DNA of 64,000 bases from NCBI GenBank assembly GCA_023511455.1, contig JAIMBJ010000002.1, forward strand, positions 186,001-250,000. The letters are read 5' to 3'. This stretch comes from Bacillota bacterium (GTDB lineage Bacteria; Armatimonadota; HRBIN16). A program made the translations under genes and the position numbers. Positions 36,337 to 44,846 of this stretch are shown here, piece after piece. A model generated the notes under the pieces. The model ran no database searches. It worked only from the letters and a program-made list of their open reading frames with translations, and was not told the origin of the DNA. Each line of letters opens with the position of its first letter. Within the stretch, counting starts at the first letter, position 1.

Positions 36337-36540
36337 GAACTCGGTAAGGCATTTCCACCGCGAAAGCGGTGAATGCATATCGGGGCACTCTCTGAGAAGA
36401 ACAGAGGATCGCCTGAGGCGATAGGGAGGCGTGCGCTGGAGGTAACCCTGGAGGCTCCGCGAAGCGAACTCCCCCAGCCGAAAGGCAACCCTCTCTGTTC
36501 CGGGAAGTGAGTGCTCCGAAAGGCACGTTACACTTCCATT
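36337..36540 (+). promoter_or_regulatory. Highly structured RNA leader, candidate riboswitch or regulatory RNA
   Basis: The leader folds into nested helices. P1 is GCATT plus CACCGC (36349-36361) with GCGGTG plus AATGC (36366-36376), GAAA loop. A closing helix pairs CGGGGCACTC (36381-36390) with GAGTGCTCCG (36509-36518). Inside it GAACAGAG (36399-36406) pairs with CTCTGTTC (36493-36500). Within that are ATCGCC/GGCGAT (36408-36422), GCTGG/CCAGC (36435-36439 and 36474-36478), and GGAG/CTCC (36450-36453 and 36469-36472). A last hairpin GGAAGTG/CACTTCC (36503-36509 and 36531-36537) competes with the closing helix and ends about 10 bases before the ribosome site. It does not match the riboswitch consensus sequences I know. 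Confidence 0.6.
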
Positions 36541-36562
36541 AAGGAACAAGGAGGAGGGTACG

Positions 36563-38488
36563 ATGAAACGTCTGTTGATCGGCTTGGGTGTCGCCATCGC
36601 GATTACCTTCGCTGGCAACGCCTGGGCACAGGTGCCTCCCGATGTTCCACCCGGGCACTGGGCTTACGACGCCATCGAGGAGCTGTTTGACCTCGGTGTG
36701 CTGAAGGGCTACCCGGATGGGACGTTTAAGGGCAAGGTGCCGCTGACCCGCTACGAGTTCGCCATCGCTATCCGTGATGCGCTCGCAGCGATTCGTCAGC
36801 AGATCGATGAAGTGCGGGCACAGATCCCGAGGGGTCAGCCCACGCAGCCTTCTCAGCCAACTCCGCCCACGCAGCCCGGTATCACTGCGGAGGAGCGCGC
36901 CAAGCTGCAGGCTATCCCGGCAGATACCGCGCAGAGGCTGCAGAGGCTGGAGGAAGCAATCGCCCGCATCAACCGCCTCGCCACGGAGTTCCAGGATGAG
37001 ATGGCTTCGCTGGGCGTGGATGTGGAATCCGCCAAGCGCGACCTCGCCAACCTCCGCAGGCGTGTGGAGGCGATCGAGGAAGAGATGAAGCGCTTCCGCA
37101 TCACGGGTGATGTGACCTTCGTGGTGCGTGGCACCAACAGCATCGACGACCGCACTGCCATCGACCTGAACGCTCAGCCGACCGCACCTGGTGGCTTGCT
37201 GGGCAACATCGACGTGCTGCATGAGCTCGGGCTGAACATCAGCAGCAAGCTCAGCGACACCGCTTCCGCCGATGTGAGCCTGGTGGTCGGCAACTGGCTG
37301 CCCTACCTCGGTTCGGCATCGCAGTTCGGTGCCCGACCGGCAGCGACCAACACCGACATCGTGCTGTGGAAAGCCGCGGTCAACGCGCCGATTAGCGTGT
37401 TCGGCACCGAGGTCAACCTGACCATCGGTCGCTTCGAGAACCGCACCCACCCGTTGACCCTGTGGCGACCCGATGTGGATGTCTACACCACCATCGACCG
37501 CTACGACAACGGCTACTACAGCATGGACGGTGCCAAAGCGACCATCGGCATCGGCTCGGTGCAAATCGGGCTGTTTGCCGCCCGCAACAGCAACGTGAAC
37601 ACCAACAACGGCACGAACTTCATGTCGCTGAACGGCGGCATCGGCGCCACCCCGAACATTGCCGCAGCTCACCCAACTACCGGCACGGTAGCGGGCATCG
37701 GCGCGTTTGATAACAGCGCAGGTGCCACCCTGGAAGTAAACCTCGGCGAGAAGGTGAGCCTGAGCGCTGAAGTGATTACCGCCAAGCGGGGTACCACCAA
37801 TGTGGCTCCGTTCGGCAACGTGAACCGCCTGAACGTCTACGGTGGTCACCTGAAGGCGAACCTGATCGACCGACTGACCATCACCGCCGACTACGCCCAG
37901 AGCGACCTGCTGCTGCAGGAAGACAACGTCAACAACAAGGACAACTGGGCGTTGCTGGTGGGTGTTGGCTACACCTTCAGCGAGAACCTGTCGCTGAGCG
38001 CAGGCTATCGCGAGGTGCGCCCGTACTTCGCCGCCCCCGGCTACTGGGGCCGCATCGGTTACTGGCACAACCCGACCGACATCAAAGGCGCGGATGTCGC
38101 GCTGGCGTGGAAGCTGGGTGCGTTCGCCATCGATGCGAAGGGTGGCTTCTACAAGGGTAGCGACCGCCCGGCGAGCTTCGTCGGCAAGGATGACGAGATT
38201 ACTCACATCGCCGCCGGCGTGCTGTGGAACGCCAGCGAGAAGCTGAACCTGAACGTCTCTTACGAGGGCGTTCTGTGGAACCTCAAGACCTCCGCAGCCG
38301 GCGCGAAGCCGACGGAGAACTACGTCACGCTGGGCGTGGACTACAAGGTGAGCGACAACGCGCTGCTCAAACTGCTCTACCAGGTCGTGGACTTCAACGC
38401 CAAGGGTGTCGCCGCATGGCGCGTGATCCCCGGCGACGACAAAGCCCGCGCTGGTGTGGCAGTGGCCCAGTTCAGCGTGAAGTTCTAA
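36563..38488 (+). CDS. SLH-domain outer-membrane porin (OprB-like), copy 1
   Basis: 641 residues: signal peptide (about 1-23), one S-layer-homology domain (about 26-78, GHWAYDAIEELFDLGVLKGY, TRYEFAIAIRDAL), a Pro/Gln linker, a coiled coil (about 110-180) and a beta-barrel-like C-terminal region ending in phenylalanine (QFSVKF). SLH domains bind pyruvylated or secondary wall polymers on peptidoglycan, so the protein would tether the outer membrane to the wall while forming a pore. The ribosome site AAGGAGGAGGG is very strong and the leader is structured, which together suggest high, regulated expression. Confidence 0.9.
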   Translation: MKRLLIGLGVAIAITFAGNAWAQVPPDVPPGHWAYDAIEELFDLGVLKGYPDGTFKGKVPLTRYEFAIAIRDALAAIRQQIDEVRAQIPRGQPTQPSQPTPPTQPGITAEERAKLQAIPADTAQRLQRLEEAIARINRLATEFQDEMASLGVDVESAKRDLANLRRRVEAIEEEMKRFRITGDVTFVVRGTNSIDDRTAIDLNAQPTAPGGLLGNIDVLHELGLNISSKLSDTASADVSLVVGNWLPYLGSASQFGARPAATNTDIVLWKAAVNAPISVFGTEVNLTIGRFENRTHPLTLWRPDVDVYTTIDRYDNGYYSMDGAKATIGIGSVQIGLFAARNSNVNTNNGTNFMSLNGGIGATPNIAAAHPTTGTVAGIGAFDNSAGATLEVNLGEKVSLSAEVITAKRGTTNVAPFGNVNRLNVYGGHLKANLIDRLTITADYAQSDLLLQEDNVNNKDNWALLVGVGYTFSENLSLSAGYREVRPYFAAPGYWGRIGYWHNPTDIKGADVALAWKLGAFAIDAKGGFYKGSDRPASFVGKDDEITHIAAGVLWNASEKLNLNVSYEGVLWNLKTSAAGAKPTENYVTLGVDYKVSDNALLKLLYQVVDFNAKGVAAWRVIPGDDKARAGVAVAQFSVKF

Positions 38489-38505
38489 CCTGAAACCGCG
38501 CAGTC

Positions 38506-38537
38506 AACCCCCTCCGGCAAGCCGGAGGGGGTTTTCG
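38506..38537 (+). terminator. Intrinsic terminator between the two porin genes
   Basis: AACCCCCTCCGG (38506-38517) pairs with CCGGAGGGGGTT (38522-38533) across CAAG, followed by TTCGTTT. A 12-bp GC-rich stem that should end the first porin transcript. Confidence 0.88.
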
Positions 38538-38603
38538 TTTGGTATGCCCTGTGAGGACGCGATGCTCCCAAAGGGAAACGCTGTGCCAGACTGCTAACCC
38601 GAA

Positions 38604-38624
38604 AACGCAGGACTTCCCTGCGTT
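38604..38624 (+). promoter_or_regulatory. Hairpin in the leader of the second porin gene
   Basis: AACGCAGG (38604-38611) pairs with CCTGCGTT (38617-38624), five-base loop, with no T-run after it. It lies 52 bases before the second porin start. I saw no convincing promoter in 38540-38676, and this leader is not obviously the same RNA as at 36337. Confidence 0.5.
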
Positions 38625-38676
38625 CTGCCGAATCACTACTTCACCTTGATTCTTCACCAGGACAGGAGGTGCACTG

Positions 38677-40656
38677 ATGAATCGTCTGGTGCCGCCTGTG
38701 GTTTTTCTTGTCGTCCTGTGGACATGTGCGGTGGCTCTGGCTCAGCAGGACGTCCCGTCCGGGCACTGGGCATACGACGCCGTTCAATCTTTGATGCGGG
38801 AGGGCATTCTGAAGGGATACCCGGATGGCTCTTTTCGCGGTCAAAAGCCCGTTACGCGCTACGAGTTCGCCGTTGCCCTGCGCGATGCCCTTCAGGAAAT
38901 GAGAAACCGCGTCAATGCTTTGAGGGACGAATGGAGGCAGCGCATTCTGCTACCCCCTCCCCCTGTCATTACTCCGCCGCCTCCTGCCGTCGATGCTGTC
39001 GCCGTTGACGCCGACCGGGAGAAGCTGAAGCAGATTCCCGAGGATACGGCGCAGCGGTTGCTCAGGCTGGAGGAACAGATGCGCATCCTGAATCAGCTGC
39101 TGGAGGAGTTCGGACGCGATTTGCAGACCATCGGCGAGGACGTTCGCCGTCTGCGGAGGGAACTCTCCGGGGCACAGAGCCAGGTTCGCTCGCTGGAACA
39201 GCAGCTGCGCCAGCGTGTGCGGGTCAGCGGTACCGTCGACCTCGTCGGCCGAGGGGCGCACGGGATAGACCACAAGGGCTTTGTGGACCAGAACGGCTAT
39301 GCGTCCAGCGGCGGGCTGTTGAACAACGCCGAGGTGACCCATGAGCTGAACCTGCAGGTGTCTGCCGAGGTCGCCCCTGCCATCCGCGCGGAGGCAGCGC
39401 TTGTGGCAGGCAACTACCTCACTTACGTCCGCTCGGCGTCTCACTTTGCAAACGCCCCGCAACGCAGCCCGGGTGCCACCGACTTCCTGCTGTGGAAAGC
39501 AGGGATACGCGTGCCGGTAAGCCTGTTTGGCAGGCAGGGTAGCCTGTTGGTGGGCAGGATAGAGAACCGAATGACCCCTTTAACCCTGTGGAGGCCGGAT
39601 GTCGATGTGTATACCCTGCTCCCGCGCTATGATGGCGGTTATTACAGCATGGACGGGCTGAAGTTCCGGCTGGACACCGATTTGGTGAGCATCATGCTCT
39701 ACGCTGCCGAACACGATACGGTGAACACCAACCTCCTGCCCGACTTCATGCGCGTCTCTGCTGGCAACGACGCAGTCAACCTCTTCCAGCCCGGTAACCC
39801 CCTGCGCCAGCGTCCCAACCGCATTCCCTACGGCATCGTCCATGCCCGGCACAGCGCAGGGGCCTCCGCAACGGTGCGGCTGGGAAATACCGTCGCTGTA
39901 GGGGCACAGTTTCTCACCATCGACGCTGGACGAGACATTCCGACCGCCTTCGGCGCGGTCAATGGGGTGAATGTATGGGGGTGGCAGGCAGAGTACAAAC
40001 CCTCCGACCGGTGGCAGTTCGCCGCCGTCTATTCGCAGAGTGACCTCGTGCATCATGGCGATACCCGTCTGAACCGCGATAACTGGGCGTTTTCCGCAAG
40101 AGTGCAATACAGTCCAGATGAAACGACTTCCTTGTGGCTGGGATACCGCGATTTTCGCCCCTACTTTGCACCCCCTGGCTACTGGGGGCGTATCGGCTAC
40201 TGGCATAACCCCACCGACCTGCGCGGCATCGACGCGGGCTACAGAGCCCGCATCGGCAGCGTGGCAGTAGATGCACGCGGAGGCTTTTACTCCGGCACCG
40301 GTAAAGCCGCGCCTCCTGCAGGTTTCGGCAGCGACGACGGGGTGGTGCACCTCGCGCTCAACGCGCAATGGCGGGCTCGTCCCCGCTGGCGGATTGGGCT
40401 GAGTTATGAGGGTGCATTCTGGAACCTGAAGGATGTACAGCGTTTCAACCCCGCTGCAGGATTGTCTGCACCAGGCAAGCCAAGGGAGCACTACGCCACA
40501 CTGAGCCTGTGGTACGACCTCAGTGAGGATACCGTTCTGCGCGCGTTGTATCAGTCGGTTTTTTATGACGCCGCCGGCGTAACCTCCTACTCCCTGCTGG
40601 GTAGCAATAAAGAGCACGGCGGCGTGGCTGTTATCCAGCTCAGCACGGCATTTTGA
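38677..40656 (+). CDS. SLH-domain outer-membrane porin (OprB-like), copy 2
   Basis: 659 residues and clearly paralogous to copy 1: signal peptide (about 1-22), SLH domain (GHWAYDAVQSLMREGILKGY), Pro-rich linker, coiled coil (about 105-180), then a beta barrel with shared landmarks (LTLWRPDVDVYT, GGYYSMDGLKF, RPYFAPPGYWGRIGYWHNPTD) and a C-terminal phenylalanine. The SLH domain and barrel core are conserved, while the linker and loops differ. It has its own AGGAGGTG ribosome site and is separated from copy 1 by a terminator, so the two may be expressed under different conditions. Confidence 0.9.
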   Translation: MNRLVPPVVFLVVLWTCAVALAQQDVPSGHWAYDAVQSLMREGILKGYPDGSFRGQKPVTRYEFAVALRDALQEMRNRVNALRDEWRQRILLPPPPVITPPPPAVDAVAVDADREKLKQIPEDTAQRLLRLEEQMRILNQLLEEFGRDLQTIGEDVRRLRRELSGAQSQVRSLEQQLRQRVRVSGTVDLVGRGAHGIDHKGFVDQNGYASSGGLLNNAEVTHELNLQVSAEVAPAIRAEAALVAGNYLTYVRSASHFANAPQRSPGATDFLLWKAGIRVPVSLFGRQGSLLVGRIENRMTPLTLWRPDVDVYTLLPRYDGGYYSMDGLKFRLDTDLVSIMLYAAEHDTVNTNLLPDFMRVSAGNDAVNLFQPGNPLRQRPNRIPYGIVHARHSAGASATVRLGNTVAVGAQFLTIDAGRDIPTAFGAVNGVNVWGWQAEYKPSDRWQFAAVYSQSDLVHHGDTRLNRDNWAFSARVQYSPDETTSLWLGYRDFRPYFAPPGYWGRIGYWHNPTDLRGIDAGYRARIGSVAVDARGGFYSGTGKAAPPAGFGSDDGVVHLALNAQWRARPRWRIGLSYEGAFWNLKDVQRFNPAAGLSAPGKPREHYATLSLWYDLSEDTVLRALYQSVFYDAAGVTSYSLLGSNKEHGGVAVIQLSTAF

Positions 40657-40742
40657 GACGCTACAGGAATCCGTCCGCTTCGGGTTAAAATATGGAGAAC
40701 AAGAGGAAGGTGTAGAACACTCAGGGGAGGCAACGAAAGCGG

Positions 40743-42416
40743 ATGTCGATGAACGGCAACGGAGAAAAACGCGAACACTGGGGAACTCGTATTGGATTGG
40801 TTCTGGCGATGGCAGGCAATGCCATCGGGCTGGGCAACTTTTTGCGCTTTCCGGGGCAGGCAGCGGCAAACGGCGGAGGGGCGTTCCTCATTCCCTACTT
40901 TATCTGCCTGTTGCTCATGGCGATTCCGCTGATGTGGCTGGAATGGACACAGGGGCGCTATGGCGGCGTGCGCGGACACGGCACGACCCCGGCGATGTTT
41001 CAACTCATGTGGAAAAACCCAATCGCCAAATACCTCGGCGTGCTCGGGCTTTTTATCCCCACCATCATCCTGTTCTATTACTCATACATCGGCTCGTGGG
41101 CCTTGGGCTTCAGCATCAAAACTCTGCTGGGGCAGACGCCGCACGTGGAGAGAATCCAGCTCCACGAGGGGATGAGTGCGGACGAGATTTCGCAAACCGT
41201 GTTGAACCCATATAACGAGTTCCTGGGGAGCTATACTGGTGCAGGGGACGGTGGCATGTGGCTCCGTCCCGAGGCATTTACCCTGTTCGTTTTTGCGATT
41301 GTCTATTTCCTCACGTTGTGGCTCATGGCGCGCGGCGTGTCGGGAGGTATCGAGGCACTAGCGAAGGTGGCGATGCCGCTGTTGTTCATTCTTGCCATCG
41401 GGCTGGTAGTGCGGGTTTTTACTCTGGGACACCCTGTCTCCAGAGAGTACGGGGTCATGGATGGCATCGCCTTCCTGTGGGAACCCAAATGGTATGTGGA
41501 GCGAGATGGGCAACAGGTGTTCGTGCTTCTGGACTCCAAGACCTGGCTGGCAGCGGCGGGGCAGGTGTTTTTCTCGCTGAGTTTGGGCATGGGTGCTATC
41601 CAGTGTTATGCCTCCTATTTGCGCCGCAAGGACGATGTAACCCTCACGGGACTCTCGACGAGCGCATCGAACAGCTTTGCCGAGGTGGTGCTGGGTGCCT
41701 CCATTGCGCTGCCAGCGGCATCGGCTTTCTTCGGGGTGGCGGCAGCGCAGATGATTGCCTCCAAAGGCAGTTTCTATTTGGGCTTCGTGTCGATGCCCGC
41801 CATCTTCAGTTTTCTGCCCGCAGGCAACGTGCTGGGGTTCCTGTGGTTCCTGCTGCTGTTCTTCGCCGCGATGACCTCTATCGTCGCCATGTGCCAGCCG
41901 ATTATCGCATTCCTGGAAGACGAGTTCGGCATGAGCCGAACTCGCGCCGTTGCCGCGATGGGGCTGTTGTGGCTGATTGGCGTGCAGTTCGCCATCTGGG
42001 TCAACGGCGGAGTGGATGTGTACGACTTCTGGTCGAGCACCTTCGGTCCGCCGCTGATGGCATTGATCGAGGTGGTCATCCTGATGTGGATTTTCGGCGC
42101 GGACAAAGTATGGCAGGAGATGCACGAAGGGGCGTTGCTGCGTGTGCCGCGCTTCTTCTACTACTGCGCCAAGTACGTGACCCCGATTTTCCTTATCGCG
42201 ATACTGGGCACGTGGTTCTACGAGAACGTCATCCGCCCGCTGCTGAGCGGTGAGCTCTTTACCCGCCCGATAGAAGCAGCCGGTCTGGAGGTGGGCTGGC
42301 ATATCTGGATGGTGCGTGGCTTCGTCATTCTGGTGTTTCTGCTGCAGGTGTTCGCCGTCTGGTATGCGTGGAACGTGCGCAAGAGTATGCAACGTGCGGA
42401 GGTGCTTCCTGAATGA
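40743..42416 (+). CDS. Sodium-dependent amino-acid symporter (NSS/SNF family)
   Basis: 557 residues, about 12 membrane helices. The first helix has RIGLVLAMAGNAIGLGNFLR, the unwound sodium- and substrate-binding site of LeuT-fold NSS proteins, followed by FPGQAAANGGGAFLIPY. It imports an amino acid with sodium across the inner membrane. The substrate is not readable. An overlapping 39-residue membrane peptide and downstream glycine cleavage genes suggest glycine, alanine or a related amino acid, as inference. A GGGGAGG ribosome site lies 12 bases before the ATG. Confidence 0.9.
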   Translation: MSMNGNGEKREHWGTRIGLVLAMAGNAIGLGNFLRFPGQAAANGGGAFLIPYFICLLLMAIPLMWLEWTQGRYGGVRGHGTTPAMFQLMWKNPIAKYLGVLGLFIPTIILFYYSYIGSWALGFSIKTLLGQTPHVERIQLHEGMSADEISQTVLNPYNEFLGSYTGAGDGGMWLRPEAFTLFVFAIVYFLTLWLMARGVSGGIEALAKVAMPLLFILAIGLVVRVFTLGHPVSREYGVMDGIAFLWEPKWYVERDGQQVFVLLDSKTWLAAAGQVFFSLSLGMGAIQCYASYLRRKDDVTLTGLSTSASNSFAEVVLGASIALPAASAFFGVAAAQMIASKGSFYLGFVSMPAIFSFLPAGNVLGFLWFLLLFFAAMTSIVAMCQPIIAFLEDEFGMSRTRAVAAMGLLWLIGVQFAIWVNGGVDVYDFWSSTFGPPLMALIEVVILMWIFGADKVWQEMHEGALLRVPRFFYYCAKYVTPIFLIAILGTWFYENVIRPLLSGELFTRPIEAAGLEVGWHIWMVRGFVILVFLLQVFAVWYAWNVRKSMQRAEVLPE

Positions 42417-42532
42417 ACTGGCAAGGCTGGGTATTTATGTTAAGCGCATGGACGTTTTTTACCGTGCTGCTGATATATTGTTTCTACCGCATCCTGTTTG
42501 GCGATTCCGGACAGGGGCGTGATGGCACTTGA
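42413..42532 (+). CDS. Small NSS-symporter partner peptide (MetS-like)
   Basis: 39 residues, starting on the symporter stop (ATGA). The sequence MNWQGWVFMLSAWTFFTVLL continues IYCFYRILFG, a single membrane helix with an aromatic N-terminus and a short polar tail. Several bacterial NSS symporters are followed by such a subunit (MetS of the Corynebacterium MetPS system is the best known). The assignment rests on size, helix and position. The tail overlaps the next gene's start by 11 bases. Confidence 0.72.
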   Translation: MNWQGWVFMLSAWTFFTVLLIYCFYRILFGDSGQGRDGT

Positions 42533-43367
42533 TGCGCGACGGTTCGCAGAAATCCTTCTCGCAATCGTGCTGATTGTCGGAGGAGCGAGAGAGTTCACCC
42601 GTCGGCTGGAACGAGCGGCGGAACGACAGATACTGCAGCAGCTGGGTGGGAACGGGCAGGTGCAGGTGCGCATCGAGCCTCGCTGGGGTGCGCTGGGCGT
42701 GTTACTCGCACGGGCGGATACCATCACAGTTCAGGCGTCGGGGTTTCGCGCGGCGCAGATGCCCTTCTTTTCCGAATCGCCAGTGCCTGCCTGGCGGGGG
42801 CATGTGCAAAGAGTGCAGATTGTGCTGGAGCGGTTTTCCTTGAAAGGCTTCCCGGTGCGTCGTCTGGAAGCGACGATACCCGATGTTTCTCTGGATTCCA
42901 GGGCGGCGGCGTTTCGCCTGAAAATCCGCCTGTTTGTAGCAGGTTGGGGAGAAGGTCGGGTGACCCTGGACGAGGAGGATTTAGCGACCTTCGTGAAGCG
43001 TCGGTTGCCTGAGGTACACTCTCCACAGGTGCGGGTAACTGCTTCGGAGATATACATCACCGGAGAGCTGGCTGCGCTGCTGACCACATGGCGGTTTGAG
43101 GCGAAGGGGCGTGTGGCAGTGCGAGACGGTCGGCAGGTGGTGATAGACAGTGCGCAGGTGCGTGTGGAAGGGGAAGACCTTCCCCCTGCGGTGGTGCAGA
43201 AGGTGGCTTCCGCACTCAATCCGGTGCTGGATGTGGAGCGCGATATGAATCTGGGTTCGATGTTCATTGTGGAACGTGTGGAGCAAGAAGAAGGTTTCGT
43301 GAAGCTTATCGGGCGGGCGACGGTGCCGCCCCGTCAGACAGGAGGGGTCAATGGCGACACCAAATGA
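42522..43367 (+). CDS. DUF2993/LmeA-like membrane-anchored protein
   Basis: 281 residues from the ATG at 42522, which has AGGGG a few bases upstream. An in-frame GTG further up would lie inside the small peptide gene. An N-terminal helix (FAEILLAIVLIVGGA) anchors it, and the rest (about 40-280) is a beta-rich domain with DUF2993 features (VQVRIEPRWGALGVLLARAD, FSLKGFPV, VTASEIYITGELAAL). Related LmeA proteins bind phospholipids in the cell envelope. The role here is unknown. It overlaps gcvT by 17 bases. Confidence 0.78.
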   Translation: MALDARRFAEILLAIVLIVGGAREFTRRLERAAERQILQQLGGNGQVQVRIEPRWGALGVLLARADTITVQASGFRAAQMPFFSESPVPAWRGHVQRVQIVLERFSLKGFPVRRLEATIPDVSLDSRAAAFRLKIRLFVAGWGEGRVTLDEEDLATFVKRRLPEVHSPQVRVTASEIYITGELAALLTTWRFEAKGRVAVRDGRQVVIDSAQVRVEGEDLPPAVVQKVASALNPVLDVERDMNLGSMFIVERVEQEEGFVKLIGRATVPPRQTGGVNGDTK

Positions 43368-44436
43368 ACTGCGGTGCACGCCTCTCGCGGAGGTGCATCC
43401 CCGCATGGGGGCGCGAATGGTGGAGTTTGCGGGCTGGTGGATGCCCGTGCAGTATGGCGGCATCATGCAGGAAGCGCGTGCCGTGCGCGAAGGCGTGGGC
43501 ATGTTCGATATCAGCCACATGGGCAGATTCCATCTGCAAGGCGCCGAAGCCATCGCCGTCCTCGAGAAACTGACCACCAACGACGTTTCCGCCCTCACCG
43601 ACGGCGCCGCGCAGTATTCTCTGCTGACCAACCCGCAAGGTGGTGTTATCGACGACATCATCGTCTATCGGCTTGCTGCTGACCACCTGCTGGTGGTGGT
43701 GAACGCCGCGAACGCCGATAAGGATAAGGCATGGATACTGCAACACCTGCCGTCTTCGGTGTCGTTGGAGGATGTTACCGCATTCACCGCGATGATCGCC
43801 GTACAGGGACCGCAGGCTATCGGGCTGGTCAGCCAGCTGTTCAGCCTGACTCTGGCGGAACTACCCCGTTTTCACTTCACCACCTCTACCTGGCAAGGAC
43901 ATCGCGTGTTCATCGCGCGCACTGGTTACACGGGTGAGGACGGCGTGGAGCTGATTGTGGAAGCTACAGGAGCGGAAGCCCTGTGGAACAGCCTGAGCGA
44001 GTCGGGAGCAGTGCCCTGCGGCCTGGGCGCAAGGGATGTGCTGCGCATCGAGGCGGGATACCCTCTGTACGGTCACGAGTTGAACGAAGACATCAACCCC
44101 ATCGAGGCGGGGTTGGGCTGGGTGGTCAGTAAGAGCAAGCAGTTCATCGGGGCGGAGGTTATCCGTCGTGTTCGAGAGCAGGGTCCTGTCCGCAAGCTGG
44201 TAGGGCTGGAAGTAGAAGGGCGCATGGTGGCACGGCAGGGTTACCCCGTGCAGGTAGACGGGCAAACGGTTGGCGAAATTACCAGTGGAACCTTCTCGCC
44301 CACGCTGGAGAAAAGCATCGCTATGGCGTTCGTGAGCAGCGAATACGCCAGGACAGGCAATGAGGTACAGGTGGATATGCGCGGAAAACCTGTGCCTGCC
44401 CGCATTGTATCGAGACGGTTCGTCAATCACGTATAA
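43351..44436 (+). CDS. gcvT: Glycine cleavage system T protein (aminomethyltransferase)
   Basis: Takes the aminomethyl group from lipoylated GcvH to tetrahydrofolate, releasing ammonia. 361 residues. It has GARMVEFAGWWMPVQYGGI, MFDISHMGRF, the folate region NAANADKDKAWIL, the active-site region FIARTGYTGEDGVEL and a C-terminal barrel ending GKPVPARIVSRRFV. Starts within the previous gene, and is followed by gcvH after 17 bases. Confidence 0.95.
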   Translation: MATPNELRCTPLAEVHPRMGARMVEFAGWWMPVQYGGIMQEARAVREGVGMFDISHMGRFHLQGAEAIAVLEKLTTNDVSALTDGAAQYSLLTNPQGGVIDDIIVYRLAADHLLVVVNAANADKDKAWILQHLPSSVSLEDVTAFTAMIAVQGPQAIGLVSQLFSLTLAELPRFHFTTSTWQGHRVFIARTGYTGEDGVELIVEATGAEALWNSLSESGAVPCGLGARDVLRIEAGYPLYGHELNEDINPIEAGLGWVVSKSKQFIGAEVIRRVREQGPVRKLVGLEVEGRMVARQGYPVQVDGQTVGEITSGTFSPTLEKSIAMAFVSSEYARTGNEVQVDMRGKPVPARIVSRRFVNHV

Positions 44437-44453
44437 GCATAACGGAGGTGAAC

Positions 44454-44846
44454 ATGAACATCCCGAACGATTTACGATACTCCAAAACGGACGAATGGGT
44501 GCGTGTGGAGGGCGGCATCGCCACCATCGGTATCACCGACTATGCGCAATCCGAACTGGGTGACATTGTTTACCTGGAGCTGCCGGAACCGGGGCGCGTG
44601 CTACAGGTGGACGAGATGTTCGGCACAGTGGAGTCGGTGAAGGCAGTGGCAGACCTGTATGCGCCCTTAGCGGGTGAGGTCGTTGAGGCAAACGCCGCCG
44701 TCACCCAGCGTGCGGAATTGGTGAACGAAGACCCCTACGGCGAGGGGTGGCTGATTAAGATGCAAATCGCAGACCCGTCCGAGTTAGACAACCTCCTTAC
44801 CGCTGAGCAGTACGCGGCATATATCGAGGAGCGTCAAAAGGCATGA
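44454..44846 (+). CDS. gcvH: Glycine cleavage system H protein
   Basis: Lipoylated shuttle protein of glycine cleavage. 130 residues from the ATG at 44454 with GGAGG five bases upstream. The lipoyl lysine is K63 in FGTVESVKAVADLYAP. The flanks GDIVYLELPEPGRVL and the C-terminal EDPYGEGWLIKMQI are typical. Its stop overlaps the gcvPA start. Confidence 0.96.
   Translation: MNIPNDLRYSKTDEWVRVEGGIATIGITDYAQSELGDIVYLELPEPGRVLQVDEMFGTVESVKAVADLYAPLAGEVVEANAAVTQRAELVNEDPYGEGWLIKMQIADPSELDNLLTAEQYAAYIEERQKA

Noticed and set aside
36389-36397. CTGAGA-type string in the porin leader, suggesting a TPP riboswitch
   Set aside because: The matching second half of the TPP core and the pyrophosphate helix are absent, and the string lies in a different helix context.
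36539-38206. 555-residue open frame on the minus strand opposite the first SLH porin
   Set aside because: It is the mirror of a GC-rich coding region. The + strand protein has a signal peptide, SLH domain and strong ribosome site, and the minus frame has no recognisable domain.
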